A stretch of DNA of 64,000 nucleotides from Fidelibacterota bacterium (GTDB lineage Bacteria > Marinisomatota > Marinisomatia > Marinisomatales > S15-B10): assembly GCA_002715465.1 (NCBI GenBank), contig PAYY01000006.1:25834-89833 (forward strand), read 5' to 3'. A model generated the notes under the pieces. The model had not been told where the DNA came from. It did not search any database and worked only from the letters and a program-made list of their open reading frames with translations. Both the position numbers and the translations under genes were made by a program. Numbering within the stretch: the first letter of the stretch is position 1; each line of letters begins with the position of its first letter. Positions 55,157 to 62,811 of this stretch are shown piece after piece.

Positions 55157-55247
55157 ATATCATTAAGTTTCTTAATAATGGTTATTAATAATTCTGAAAT
55201 TAATACGATTATCATTTTTTAACCAATCTAAACGTATCTATCTTATA

Positions 55248-55276
55248 TTGACTTGCAATTAGAGCGACCGTAAATT
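55248..55276 (+). promoter_or_regulatory. Possible sigma-70 promoter of the selenoprotein operon
   Basis: TTGACT (55248-55253) and TAAATT (55271-55276) are spaced by 17 bases and match 5/6 and 4/6 of the -35/-10 consensus. A start site about 7 bases downstream would fall on or next to the ATG at 55283, implying a nearly leaderless message. No Shine-Dalgarno sequence is visible before that ATG. In AT-rich DNA such matches arise by chance, so this is tentative. Confidence 0.35.
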
Positions 55277-55282
55277 ATCTCT

Positions 55283-56437
55283 ATGAAGATACAAGAAAAT
55301 ACTAATACAATTTTACCTATTATATTAGGATTATTATTGTTTGGTTGCTCAAAGCCTTCTGATACGGTAGGGTCAGCTACTATTGTAGTTACTGGAAATG
55401 TCCATAGCCAGCTTGACCCATGTGGCTGAAAACGTAATCCAACGGGCGGTCTGCCTCGTAAAGCTACATTCATTAACAAATTAAGAAATGATGGTAATGA
55501 TCCATTAATTTTAGATGCTGGGGATTTATTTTTTGATAAACAAAGTCCTTCTGATTTAAGTAAAAAGCAATCTAGACTTAGGGCAAAGACTCTAGTTTCA
55601 GGATTTAATATCATTGGTTGTGATGCTTTTAATGTTGGTTCAAAAGATTTTGCGGGAGGTTTTAAATTTCTTATGGAAATGAAAGAAATGGCAGATTTTC
55701 CTTTTTTATCAGCAAATATATTAGATAAAACCGGTAATACTGTATTTCAACCATTTATCATTATTCAGAAGCAATCATTTAGTTTCGGAATAACTGGGGT
55801 TACTTCATCGCTACCAGATAATATTAATGAAGTAAATCTTGCAGATATAGAGGATAGTGTGAATGATGTTTTGAAAAGACTTGCATTAGAAACAGATTTT
55901 CAAATTGTTCTTTTTAACGGCACAATTGAAGAAGCTAAATCTTTTCGCTTAAAATTTGTTGAAGCTGACTATATGTTTGTAAGTGGAGCAACCGACAATC
56001 CAATTGGAAGGACAAAGAACCCTAATTCAGGGCCCCGAATGTATCGACTAGGTAAGCAAGGGAAAGCACTTGGGATGTTAACTCTGAATATAAACGATCC
56101 TAGCTCATTACTTTCGGATATTACTGAACTTAAGTTAAGAGAAGAATTTATATCCAGGCAAATCAATAGAATGAAGAAAAACGATCCAAATAAATCCTTG
56201 AAAGAAATTTTCATAAATGATGAAAGGATGCTTGAGAGAGCTGAAAAAATTGAACAAACATTGATTGAAACAAAGCGAGAAATTGCAGGTGCAATTAATA
56301 CTAGTAGATATAGTTTTCCACCTATGGATAAGAATTTAGAGGATGAACCTAAAATGCTTAGCATGATTACCCAGACTATTTCTGAATGTAATCAACTTGC
56401 AAAATTATCATCAGATAATAAATCTACTGGATCGTGA
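55283..56437 (+). CDS. Selenocysteine-containing lipoprotein, degenerate 5'-nucleotidase-like fold (UGA read as Sec49)
   Basis: This is a 384-residue protein read through one in-frame TGA (55427-55429, residue 49). The N-terminus has a lipobox (L-L-L-F-G-C22). The segment around the TGA is G-N-V-H-S-Q-L-D-P-C-G-U-K-R-N-P-T-G-G-L, and related metallophosphatase-like proteins are expected to have Cys at U. Further blocks are L-D-A-G-D near 77-81 and N-V-G-S-K-D-F near 117-123. The usual G-N-H-E and G-H-S-H metal motifs are replaced, so classical nucleotidase activity is doubtful. The frame is open with similar codon use on both sides of the TGA, and a SECIS-like hairpin follows. Its stop overlaps a rhodanese gene, with MauE/DoxX next, suggesting envelope sulfur/selenium redox. 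A conventional reading would see only the shorter piece from about 55673. Confidence 0.85.
55427..55459 (+). promoter_or_regulatory. UGA Sec codon and bacterial SECIS-like hairpin
   Basis: The TGA at 55427-55429 is followed after 18 nt by the apical loop GGTCT (55448-55452). The stem is ACGGGC (55442-55447) against GCC-CGT (55453-55455 and 55457-55459), with one bulged T (55456). The E. coli fdhF SECIS also places GGUCU 18 nt after its UGA and has a bulged U, though on the other strand of the stem. The loop rule (G in the first two positions) and the 16-37 nt spacing rule are met. Confidence 0.8.
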
Positions 56438-56928
56438 ACTCTAATTCTTTCTCAGGTCAAATTATTATTCTCTTGGTAGTCTCTTTTGTCTTTTCTTTGG
56501 GCTTTAATGCTATACGATCTGATGGTATCCCTTTAATTGCCTCAAAGCAAATTATTAAAGGTGGTCAATCAGTAGCTGATTCACTATTATCTGAATCTAC
56601 GTTCCTTTTTGAACCAATTATGATTGATTTATCTATTGCTAAAGAATTTTACGATAAAGACATTTTATTTATTGATGCTAGGGATGAAAAAGAATTCAAG
56701 GAAGCTCATATCAAAGGAGCAAAACTTGCTCCAGCAATTTTAGGTGAGGTTCTAAAATGGACTTCCTCCGAGTATGATCCTATTGTCACATATTGTGGTG
56801 GAGGACAATGTGATCTTAGTATGAGTGTTGCTAGAGAACTAATGAGTGAAAATTGGGGCTTCAATCGTGTTTTTGTTTTTGAAGGCGGTCTTCCTGAATG
56901 GATAGCAGCTAAATATCCAGTAGAATAA
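56434..56928 (+). CDS. Membrane-anchored rhodanese-domain protein
   Basis: This 164-residue protein has a GTG start overlapping the selenoprotein stop (GTGA). An N-terminal hydrophobic segment (about 9-25) is a signal or membrane anchor. The rhodanese domain shows F-I-D-A-R-D-E-K-E-F near 75-84, H-I-K-G-A near 88 and the active loop Y-C-G-G-G-Q-C with catalytic Cys near 117. It would carry persulfide sulfur, or selenium, on the outer face of the membrane. Operon position ties it to the selenoprotein and to MauE/DoxX. Confidence 0.9.
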   Translation: MNSNSFSGQIIILLVVSFVFSLGFNAIRSDGIPLIASKQIIKGGQSVADSLLSESTFLFEPIMIDLSIAKEFYDKDILFIDARDEKEFKEAHIKGAKLAPAILGEVLKWTSSEYDPIVTYCGGGQCDLSMSVARELMSENWGFNRVFVFEGGLPEWIAAKYPVE

Positions 56929-57389
56929 TGCCCACTTTAATTAAAAACAAATGGGTTGTTTTTATTTTTAGAGTAGTCTTAGGGTTAGTTTTTCTTTATG
57001 CTAGTTTTGATAAAATTCTGGATCCGGAAAGTTTTGCTACCAATATTCAAAACTATCAATTACTACCTTATAGTTTTACTAATTTTTTCGCTATTATATT
57101 ACCTTGGTTAGAACTTTATGTTGGCGCTTGTTTAATCCTTGGAGTTTTTGTTGATGGTGCTGCTTTTCTATCAGGCTCAATGATGCTGATGTTTATTATA
57201 GCTATAAGTCAGGCAATAATTAGGGGGCTAGACATTGATTGTGGTTGTTTTAAACAGGCTGGATCAACTGTAGGTTTAGACACGCTAGCAAGGGATATCA
57301 TTTGGTTAACTATGTCCATACTTGTATGGAAACGCGATGATAAGATTTTTGAACTATTTCCTAAATCACAGGTTGACGATGGAGATTAA
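56928..57389 (+). CDS. DoxX/MauE-family membrane protein
   Basis: This 153-residue protein has four hydrophobic segments. It has the DoxX/MauE pattern V-L-G-L-V-F-L-Y-A-S-F-D-K-I near 17-30 and a D-C-G-C-F motif near 103-107, the paired Cys seen in MauE-like proteins. MauE-like proteins are linked to disulfide formation or maturation of periplasmic redox proteins. It overlaps the rhodanese stop by one base. In this operon it may pass electrons between quinone and the exported Sec protein (inference). Confidence 0.85.
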   Translation: MPTLIKNKWVVFIFRVVLGLVFLYASFDKILDPESFATNIQNYQLLPYSFTNFFAIILPWLELYVGACLILGVFVDGAAFLSGSMMLMFIIAISQAIIRGLDIDCGCFKQAGSTVGLDTLARDIIWLTMSILVWKRDDKIFELFPKSQVDDGD

Positions 57390-57428
57390 CTGGACTAAAT
57401 TTTCATTCTGTTGACAAGAGATAAATAT

Positions 57429-57501
57429 GCGAGGGTAGCTCAGCTGGTAGAGCCCCACGTTGCCAACGTGGCTGTCGCGGGTTCGAATCCCGTCCCTCGC
57501 T
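57429..57501 (+). tRNA. tRNA-Gly (anticodon GCC)
   Basis: A 73-nt cloverleaf: acceptor GCGAGGG/CCCTCGC, D stem GCTC/GAGC, anticodon stem CCACG/CGTGG with loop TTGCCAA (anticodon GCC), T arm GCGGG-TTCGAAT-CCCGT. Discriminator is T, and CCA is not encoded. It lies 39 bases after the MauE/DoxX gene. Confidence 0.97.
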
Positions 57502-57580
57502 CTCCTTTGAAACTCACTTGTCAAATAAGATATTGATTTCAAACTAAAGATTGTTTTAATTAAAGAAAAGAGAGAGTGTT

Positions 57581-58123
57581 ATGAAAAAAATATTTATGGG
57601 AATTTTATTTATTTATTCTGGGTTATTATTATCTTCACAATATTTATTAGCTCAGAATAATCAATCCGCCAATTTTTCTAATTCAAGTATTGATATAGGT
57701 ATTGTAGTTAAAGATGTAGATAAAACCGCAAAGTTTTATTCTGAAGCTATAGGACTTAAAGAAGTACAGGGCTTTAATGTTTCAAAAGAAATAGCAAAAC
57801 GTTTTGGATTAACTGATGGAGATCCTTTAAATGTAAGAGTGTTTGTTTTGGGTGATGCACCTAACTCAGCAAAATTAAAGATTATGTCTTTTCCAAGTAA
57901 ACAAGTGAAAAAATCTTCACAGAAATTTATCAATTCTACTTTAGGCTTTAGCTATCTTACTATCTTTGTGGAGGATATGACAGATTCATTAAATAGATTG
58001 AAAAAGGCTGAAGTAAAATTATTAGGCGAAACACCTGCTCTCCTTCCTGATGGCATCAGATATATAACTGTATTTAAAGATCCAGATGGAAACTATTTTG
58101 AACTAATAGGTCCAATGAATTAG
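57581..58123 (+). CDS. Exported VOC-superfamily (glyoxalase-like) protein
   Basis: This 180-residue protein has a signal peptide (residues 1-25, ending L-L-A-Q). A single vicinal-oxygen-chelate domain follows: I-D-I-G-I-V-V-K-D-V-D-K-T-A-K-F-Y near 37-53 and a C-terminal F-K-D-P-D-G-N-Y-F-E-L-I-G, the typical second half. Export is unusual for this family, most members being cytoplasmic. The metal-site His seems absent (the first strand has D where many have H). Substrate is unknown. Confidence 0.85.
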   Translation: MKKIFMGILFIYSGLLLSSQYLLAQNNQSANFSNSSIDIGIVVKDVDKTAKFYSEAIGLKEVQGFNVSKEIAKRFGLTDGDPLNVRVFVLGDAPNSAKLKIMSFPSKQVKKSSQKFINSTLGFSYLTIFVEDMTDSLNRLKKAEVKLLGETPALLPDGIRYITVFKDPDGNYFELIGPMN

Positions 58124-58169
58124 TAATATAGCCTATGTGGGAAAGACTATTATTATAATATTTCTAATT

Positions 58170-58367
58170 TTAATCTAGAGCATCGGCTATAGCAGGATCC
58201 ATAGGTAAATGGAGTTGAATCCTTGGGAGGTATTTTACAAAAAAATCAAACGCTTCAGAGAATTCACTCTCATCAACTTCTACTGAGTGCGTTGCTTTAG
58301 CATCATCAGTTACTTCCGCATCTTGGAATTGATCAATATCTACAATTTTTAAATAAATCTTGGCCAT
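58170..58367 (-). CDS. Small acidic protein of unknown function
   Basis: This 65-residue gene is convincing because a strong AAAGGAGAT ribosome-binding site precedes its ATG at good spacing on the minus strand. The protein is acidic (many Asp and Glu), with no Cys and no membrane segment. It starts M-A-K-I-Y-L-K-I-V-D-I-D and ends D-P-A-I-A-D-A-L-D. I do not recognise a family. It stands alone between the VOC gene and tRNA-Cys, convergent with the former. Confidence 0.75.
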   Translation of the reverse strand: MAKIYLKIVDIDQFQDAEVTDDAKATHSVEVDESEFSEAFDFFVKYLPRIQLHLPMDPAIADALD

Positions 58368-58471
58368 ATTATCTCCTTTGAACTTTATTAAGATTACACA
58401 AATTATAATATCAAGTCAAAATACTGATGACGTTGAATAAATTTTAAATTCCCTGTAAATTTACTACCTCA

Positions 58472-58545
58472 GGCGACGTACCCAAGCGGTCTAAGGGAGC
58501 GGTCTGCAAAACCGCGATTCATCGGTTCGAATCCGATCGTCGCCT
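58472..58545 (+). tRNA. tRNA-Cys (anticodon GCA)
   Basis: A 74-nt cloverleaf: acceptor GGCGACG/CGTCGCC, D stem CCC/GGG, anticodon stem GCGGT/ACCGC with loop CTGCAAA (anticodon GCA), T arm ATCGG-TTCGAAT-CCGAT. Discriminator is T, and CCA is not encoded. The anticodon is GCA, not TCA, so this is not the Sec tRNA. Confidence 0.97.
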
Positions 58546-58609
58546 CAATCAATAAACAGATGAAATGTTTTTTATTTATTATCTGTATAAATGTAATAAT
58601 GGATTTTTA

Positions 58610-59491
58610 TCAATTTGATTTTGTTAGGTTGTTATAAACGATCTTTGTGAAATCATCTTTTGAAACAAATTCGCTTGATTCGTAACCTCTTGTTGGATTA
58701 GATGCTATTATTTCTTTTAAAGTTTTTCCAAGGTTAACTTGAACCTTCACACGATTACGAATTGTTATAAGCATATTTTGATAATCCAATAAGTCTTCCT
58801 TTGTTGATATTGGTCCGTGACCTGGTATAATTTTAGTCTCTCCATCAGCAAGTTGAGCGACTTTATCTAATGTTCTAATCATTCCATTAATATTCCCACC
58901 ATTGGGTTCATCAATAAAAGGAAAAACATACCTTACAAATACGTCCCCCATATGTAAAACATTGGATTTTGGGAAAAAAATGATAGCATCTCCATCCGTA
59001 TGTGCTCTATCTACGTGAAAAATATTTATTGTTTCTTCGTTATAATGGAAGGTCATTGAATTTTTAAAAGTTATTTTTGGTAAACCCTCTTTTGGATATG
59101 CTTCCATATATCTTCCTACTAATTCAATGTATTGTTTGCTTTCCAAACGTTTGCGACTATTTTCATGAGATACAATAATAGCTCCGGCTTTTCCAAAATT
59201 TTCATTGCCATCTGTATGGTCATAATGCCAATGTGTATTAACTACAAATTGAACGGGTTTAGATGTAATTTTAGAAATAGATTTATTAATTTTTTTTGTC
59301 AATGGTGCAAATTGGTCATCAATGATAAATGCACCATCATTGCCTACACATAAGCCAATATTTCCACCATTTCCTTCAAGCATATAGATTGAGTCTGAAA
59401 GTTTTGTTGTCTTTATTTCAACAGCATCGAAATTTTGCATTGCCAAGCTAGATGAAAAGAACCCAATTATAATTAGTAGAGCATTACACAT
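58610..59491 (-). CDS. Exported metallo-beta-lactamase-fold hydrolase
   Basis: This 293-residue protein has a signal peptide (about 1-18, ending S-L-A-M-Q). The metal motif is N-T-H87-W-H89-Y-D91-H92-T-D-G, with a later H-T-D-G-D and P-G-H-G. A minus-strand AGGAGA site precedes the ATG. This SoxH/cyclase-like subgroup of the MBL fold is often periplasmic; substrates are unclear. It is the last gene before the Rsb cluster on the same strand, with about 50 bases between. Confidence 0.9.
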   Translation of the reverse strand: MCNALLIIIGFFSSSLAMQNFDAVEIKTTKLSDSIYMLEGNGGNIGLCVGNDGAFIIDDQFAPLTKKINKSISKITSKPVQFVVNTHWHYDHTDGNENFGKAGAIIVSHENSRKRLESKQYIELVGRYMEAYPKEGLPKITFKNSMTFHYNEETINIFHVDRAHTDGDAIIFFPKSNVLHMGDVFVRYVFPFIDEPNGGNINGMIRTLDKVAQLADGETKIIPGHGPISTKEDLLDYQNMLITIRNRVKVQVNLGKTLKEIIASNPTRGYESSEFVSKDDFTKIVYNNLTKSN

Positions 59492-59540
59492 ATTTTATTC
59501 TCCTGATAAACTTTTGAGTTTAATTTTCTTATTAGGATTC

Positions 59541-60815
59541 TTAGCCTAAGTATTTTACAACCAATACTGTGATATCATCAGATTGGGGGGCATTTCCAAC
59601 AAATAATTTTAAATTCTTCAAACTATCGTTAATAATATTATTTACTGAAGCATTTGTTTTCCTATCAAGAAATGATTCTAATCGATCTAATGAGTATTCT
59701 TCTTGGTTGTCATTCATGGCTTCATTAACTCCATCAGTAAATAGATAAATTGAACTATTTTTATTTAGTTTCAGAGAAGATGTTTTGAAAACAATATCTT
59801 CCATTACTCCCAATGCCATATCTCCAGTAGTTTTAATTGGCTCGGATTTTCCATTTATATCCATAATATAGGGAGGAGTGTGTCCAGCATTGGCATATTG
59901 GACTTCTCCTGTTTCTGTATTCAATATTCCATAGAATAAAGTACAAAACATACCAGAATCATTCTCTTGACAAAGATAATTATTTGCCCGGATGAGGACA
60001 TCACTTGGTGTGCGTCTTCTTGATGAGCTACCTTTAATTTGACTTTTAGTTAAAGCCATGAACAATGCTGCTGGAACACCTTTGTCAGATACATCTCCGA
60101 TAACAAAACATAGATGTTTTCTATCAATAAGGAAGAAATCATAAAAATCTCCACCAACTTCTTTTGCTGGGATAATTCCTGCATATAGATCGAAATCTTT
60201 TCTATCTGGGAATGCTGGAAAGTTAGTAGGTATCATCCCCATTTGAATATCACCAGCTAATTTTATTGATTCTTCAATACGTTGTTTCTCAATAAAAGCT
60301 TCTGTAAGACGTGCCCTCACAATTGCTACTCCTGCTTGAGTACAAAGTGCCTCTAAAAGCTTTTCATCTCGTTCTCCAAATTTTCCTCCATCAATCTTGT
60401 TTAATACTTCAATTACTCCAATTAAATCACCTTTTCGAGTAGTAATTGGCATACAGAGAATAGCTTTAGTTCGAAAATTAGTTTTTTTATCGAATTCACG
60501 ATTGAAGCGAGGGTCATTATAGGCATCTGGAATATTTGCAGTTGTTAATGTTTTGGCAACATCGCCAGCAATACCTAAGCCAGAGGGAAACCTTATTTCA
60601 ATTTCTTCAACACCTTCAGCAACTTTACTCCAGAGTTCATCAGAGTCAGGATCATAAAAAAATAAAGAACTACGCTCAGCATCCATTATTTCCGTAGTTT
60701 TTTGAATAATTACTGGCAAAAGACTATCAAGATGCATCTCAGCGCCTAGTGCACGTGAAATGTCTAGTAAAGCATTAAGGTTCCTAACTTCTCTAGAGGG
60801 TCTATCAGTCATCAC
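59541..60815 (-). CDS. rsbU: GAF-domain PP2C-type serine phosphatase (RsbU-like)
   Basis: The protein has 424 residues. A GAF domain spans about 20-165 (D-A-E-R-S-S-L-F-F near 43). A SpoIIE-type PP2C phosphatase spans about 215-424, with metal motifs G-G-D-F-Y-D-F near 218, G-D-V-S-D-K-G-V-P-A near 240, A-N-A-G-H-T-P-P and S-D-D-I-T-V-L-V. It should dephosphorylate the antagonist encoded just upstream on the same strand, in response to a GAF ligand. It overlaps that gene by 11 bases. Confidence 0.93.
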   Translation of the reverse strand: MMTDRPSREVRNLNALLDISRALGAEMHLDSLLPVIIQKTTEIMDAERSSLFFYDPDSDELWSKVAEGVEEIEIRFPSGLGIAGDVAKTLTTANIPDAYNDPRFNREFDKKTNFRTKAILCMPITTRKGDLIGVIEVLNKIDGGKFGERDEKLLEALCTQAGVAIVRARLTEAFIEKQRIEESIKLAGDIQMGMIPTNFPAFPDRKDFDLYAGIIPAKEVGGDFYDFFLIDRKHLCFVIGDVSDKGVPAALFMALTKSQIKGSSSRRRTPSDVLIRANNYLCQENDSGMFCTLFYGILNTETGEVQYANAGHTPPYIMDINGKSEPIKTTGDMALGVMEDIVFKTSSLKLNKNSSIYLFTDGVNEAMNDNQEEYSLDRLESFLDRKTNASVNNIINDSLKNLKLFVGNAPQSDDITVLVVKYLG

Positions 60816-61149
60816 CGTTTATTTTTTTAACAGCGGAGACGTTATCTCGTGCAATATTAAAGATTGGAGTAAAACCAGAAATATCGAATACTTCTTTAAT
60901 ATGTACATTCATATGAGTTAAAACAAGACTCCCCTTTAAACTTTTCAGCTTTTTTCCTGCCATAAGGAAAATACGGAGTCCAGCACTACTTATATAATCC
61001 ACTGAATCTAAATTGATGACAATTTTATTTTCTTCATTTTCAAGGAGATTTAATAGAGAATTTTCTAAATCAGAAGCTGTATTACTATCAATTCTTCCAA
61101 TTGGTTGAAGAATGTTAATAGAATCTTCTTGTGTTTTTATTATTTCCAT
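60805..61149 (-). CDS. rsbV: STAS-domain anti-sigma factor antagonist (RsbV-like)
   Basis: This 114-residue single STAS domain has D-Y-I-S-S-A-G-L-R near 51-59, the region of the phosphorylatable Ser (Ser54 or Ser55). Unphosphorylated, it would bind the RsbW-like kinase and free its target. It lies between the kinase gene (14 bases upstream) and the phosphatase gene (overlapping), which gives the classic W-V-U partner-switching order. Confidence 0.93.
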   Translation of the reverse strand: MEIIKTQEDSINILQPIGRIDSNTASDLENSLLNLLENEENKIVINLDSVDYISSAGLRIFLMAGKKLKSLKGSLVLTHMNVHIKEVFDISGFTPIFNIARDNVSAVKKINGDD

Positions 61150-61163
61150 TTAATTCGATCTCC

Positions 61164-61589
61164 TTAATTCAATTTTTTAATCAATGTTAAATGATTCGTT
61201 CCATTAACACTTTCATATTTTACTTTGCTCATAAGATTTTTCACAAGGTAGATACCAAGCCCGCCAAGCGGTTTTTCTTCAATGGATTTAGAAATATCTG
61301 GATCATCCTTTTCAAGAATATTATACGTTTTAGCATTGTCAATAATTTCTATCACTAGATTAGTATGGTCAATTAGGAATTTAACTTTGATTTTATCTAC
61401 GGAGTTATTCTCATAACCATATTGAATTGTATTAGATAATATTTCATCTAAAGCTATTTGGATATTTCGGCGAATGTTCTTCTCCACTTCGTTTTTCAGA
61501 GCAAAACTTTCGAATTTTTCTCTTATTATTGAAATTTCAGAATTTTTATTACTTATTAAAACTGAGAATTGCTTAGACATGTTGTCCAA
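61164..61589 (-). CDS. rsbW: RsbW-like anti-sigma serine kinase (GHKL ATPase)
   Basis: This 141-residue HATPase_c_2 protein has the N-box A-L-D-E-I-L-S-N near 46-53, D-N-A-K near 88, and G-G-L-G-I-Y-L-V-K near 108-116. It would phosphorylate the STAS antagonist and hold a sigma factor or other target. No sigma factor gene lies beside it. It opens the three-gene unit, and the spacer upstream holds a long AT-rich palindrome. Confidence 0.92.
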   Translation of the reverse strand: MDNMSKQFSVLISNKNSEISIIREKFESFALKNEVEKNIRRNIQIALDEILSNTIQYGYENNSVDKIKVKFLIDHTNLVIEIIDNAKTYNILEKDDPDISKSIEEKPLGGLGIYLVKNLMSKVKYESVNGTNHLTLIKKLN

Positions 61590-61620
61590 TTTAGAACAAG
61601 TTCACTGAAAAATAAACGTA

Positions 61621-61653
61621 GTGAGCATAAAAATTAATAATTTTTATACTCAC
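61621..61653. promoter_or_regulatory. Near-perfect palindrome between rsbW and prsW
   Basis: GTGAG-C-ATAAAAATT (61621-61635) and AATTTTTAT-A-CTCAC (61639-61653) form an inverted repeat of 14 pairs with one mismatch (61626/61648) around a 3-base centre. It lies 32 bases upstream of the rsbW start and about 110 bases before prsW, which is transcribed the other way. Symmetry and place suit an operator or attenuating hairpin. It is AT-rich, so chance is not excluded. Confidence 0.5.
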
Positions 61654-61765
61654 ATAATTATTACTGTTAAGTTTATGAAATATTTATATGGAATTAGAAA
61701 TATTATAATCATTATAGGTGGGTCAGTAAAATTTTCATAAACTATAGTTCGATTCAAATCAGACA

Positions 61766-62788
61766 ATGATAATGAATGTTATTTTAGAAACATCTGTTAG
61801 TTTACTCCCATCAATAATACTATTGCTTGTATTTGTATTGATGGATAGTTACAAATTATTGAGTCTTAAAGCTGTCATAATATCTATAATTATTGGAGCT
61901 TTGGCAGCTATAGGGTCTTATTTTTCTAATACATTTATATTAAACAATTCAAATGTTGATTGGGTTTTTTATTCAAGGTATGTAGCGCCATTTATTGAAG
62001 AACTGTTCAAAGGTCTAGTCTTAGTCTATCTGATTCGCTTTAATAGAATTGGTTTCAATATTGATGCGGCTATATATGGATTTTCTCTAGGTGCTGGATT
62101 TGCTATTGTTGAAAATGTCTACTATATAATGGTTCTAGAACAGGATACCAGTTTAGGTGTATTTGTAATTAGGGGTTTTGGGACCGCATTGATGCATGGA
62201 GGTACGACCACTATTTTTGCGGTTATTTCAAAAACTTTAATTGAGGGCAGAATTGCGGAAGATTGGAGCGCTTTGTTGGCCGGGTTTTTACTGTCTGTAG
62301 CATTTCATTCATTCTATAATCACTTTTTTTTCGATCCTATTCTATTAACCATTATCATTTTAATTACATTGCCTCTAGTATTGATGTTCGTATTTAAACG
62401 AAGTGAAGATTTCCTCCAGAATTGGTTAGGTGTTGGATTTGATTCGGATCAAGATTTATTAGATTTGGTAAATCATGGACATGTAAGTGAAACTCCACTT
62501 GGAGAATATTTAGAATTACTTAAGAGTCGTTTTAAAGGAGAAATTATTTTTGATATGATCTGTCTATTGAAAATTCATCTTGAACTCTCATTGAGAGCAA
62601 AAGGTATTTTAATGATACGAGAGGTGGGGGTTGATTCTCAGCCTGATCTAGAAATTAAAGATAAATTCAAGGAGCTTCATTTCTTGGAAAAGAACATCGG
62701 AAGGTCAGGAATGCTTGCTCTGTCTCCATTTTTACATCAATCTAGTCAAGACTTATGGCAGCTTCACATGTTGGAAGAGCAGGGCTAA
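61766..62788 (+). CDS. prsW: PrsW-family intramembrane metalloprotease
   Basis: This 340-residue protein has about seven or eight membrane segments in the first 215 residues. PrsW motifs are P-F-I-E-E-L-F-K-G near 74-82 (E-E-x2-K), M-H-G-G near 145-148 and F-H-S-F-Y-N-H near 190-196, with a cytoplasmic C-terminal part of about 130 residues. PrsW cleaves anti-sigma factors in Bacillus. Here it is divergent from the RsbW/V/U set, so a link to stress regulation is plausible but unproven. Confidence 0.92.
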   Translation: MIMNVILETSVSLLPSIILLLVFVLMDSYKLLSLKAVIISIIIGALAAIGSYFSNTFILNNSNVDWVFYSRYVAPFIEELFKGLVLVYLIRFNRIGFNIDAAIYGFSLGAGFAIVENVYYIMVLEQDTSLGVFVIRGFGTALMHGGTTTIFAVISKTLIEGRIAEDWSALLAGFLLSVAFHSFYNHFFFDPILLTIIILITLPLVLMFVFKRSEDFLQNWLGVGFDSDQDLLDLVNHGHVSETPLGEYLELLKSRFKGEIIFDMICLLKIHLELSLRAKGILMIREVGVDSQPDLEIKDKFKELHFLEKNIGRSGMLALSPFLHQSSQDLWQLHMLEEQG

Positions 62789-62811
62789 CCTTTAACCATT
62801 TAATAGGAAGG

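Noticed and set aside
55243..55614. A 123-codon open frame on the minus strand across the selenoprotein 5' region
   Set aside because: It has no recognisable domain, and it lies opposite a frame with a lipobox, family motifs and a SECIS-like hairpin. It is open by chance.
55283..55672. Interpretation of the first TGA gene as a pseudogene or two separate genes
   Set aside because: Only one stop occurs, at an expected Cys position, with no frameshift, and a spacing-matched hairpin follows. Decay would normally bring further lesions.
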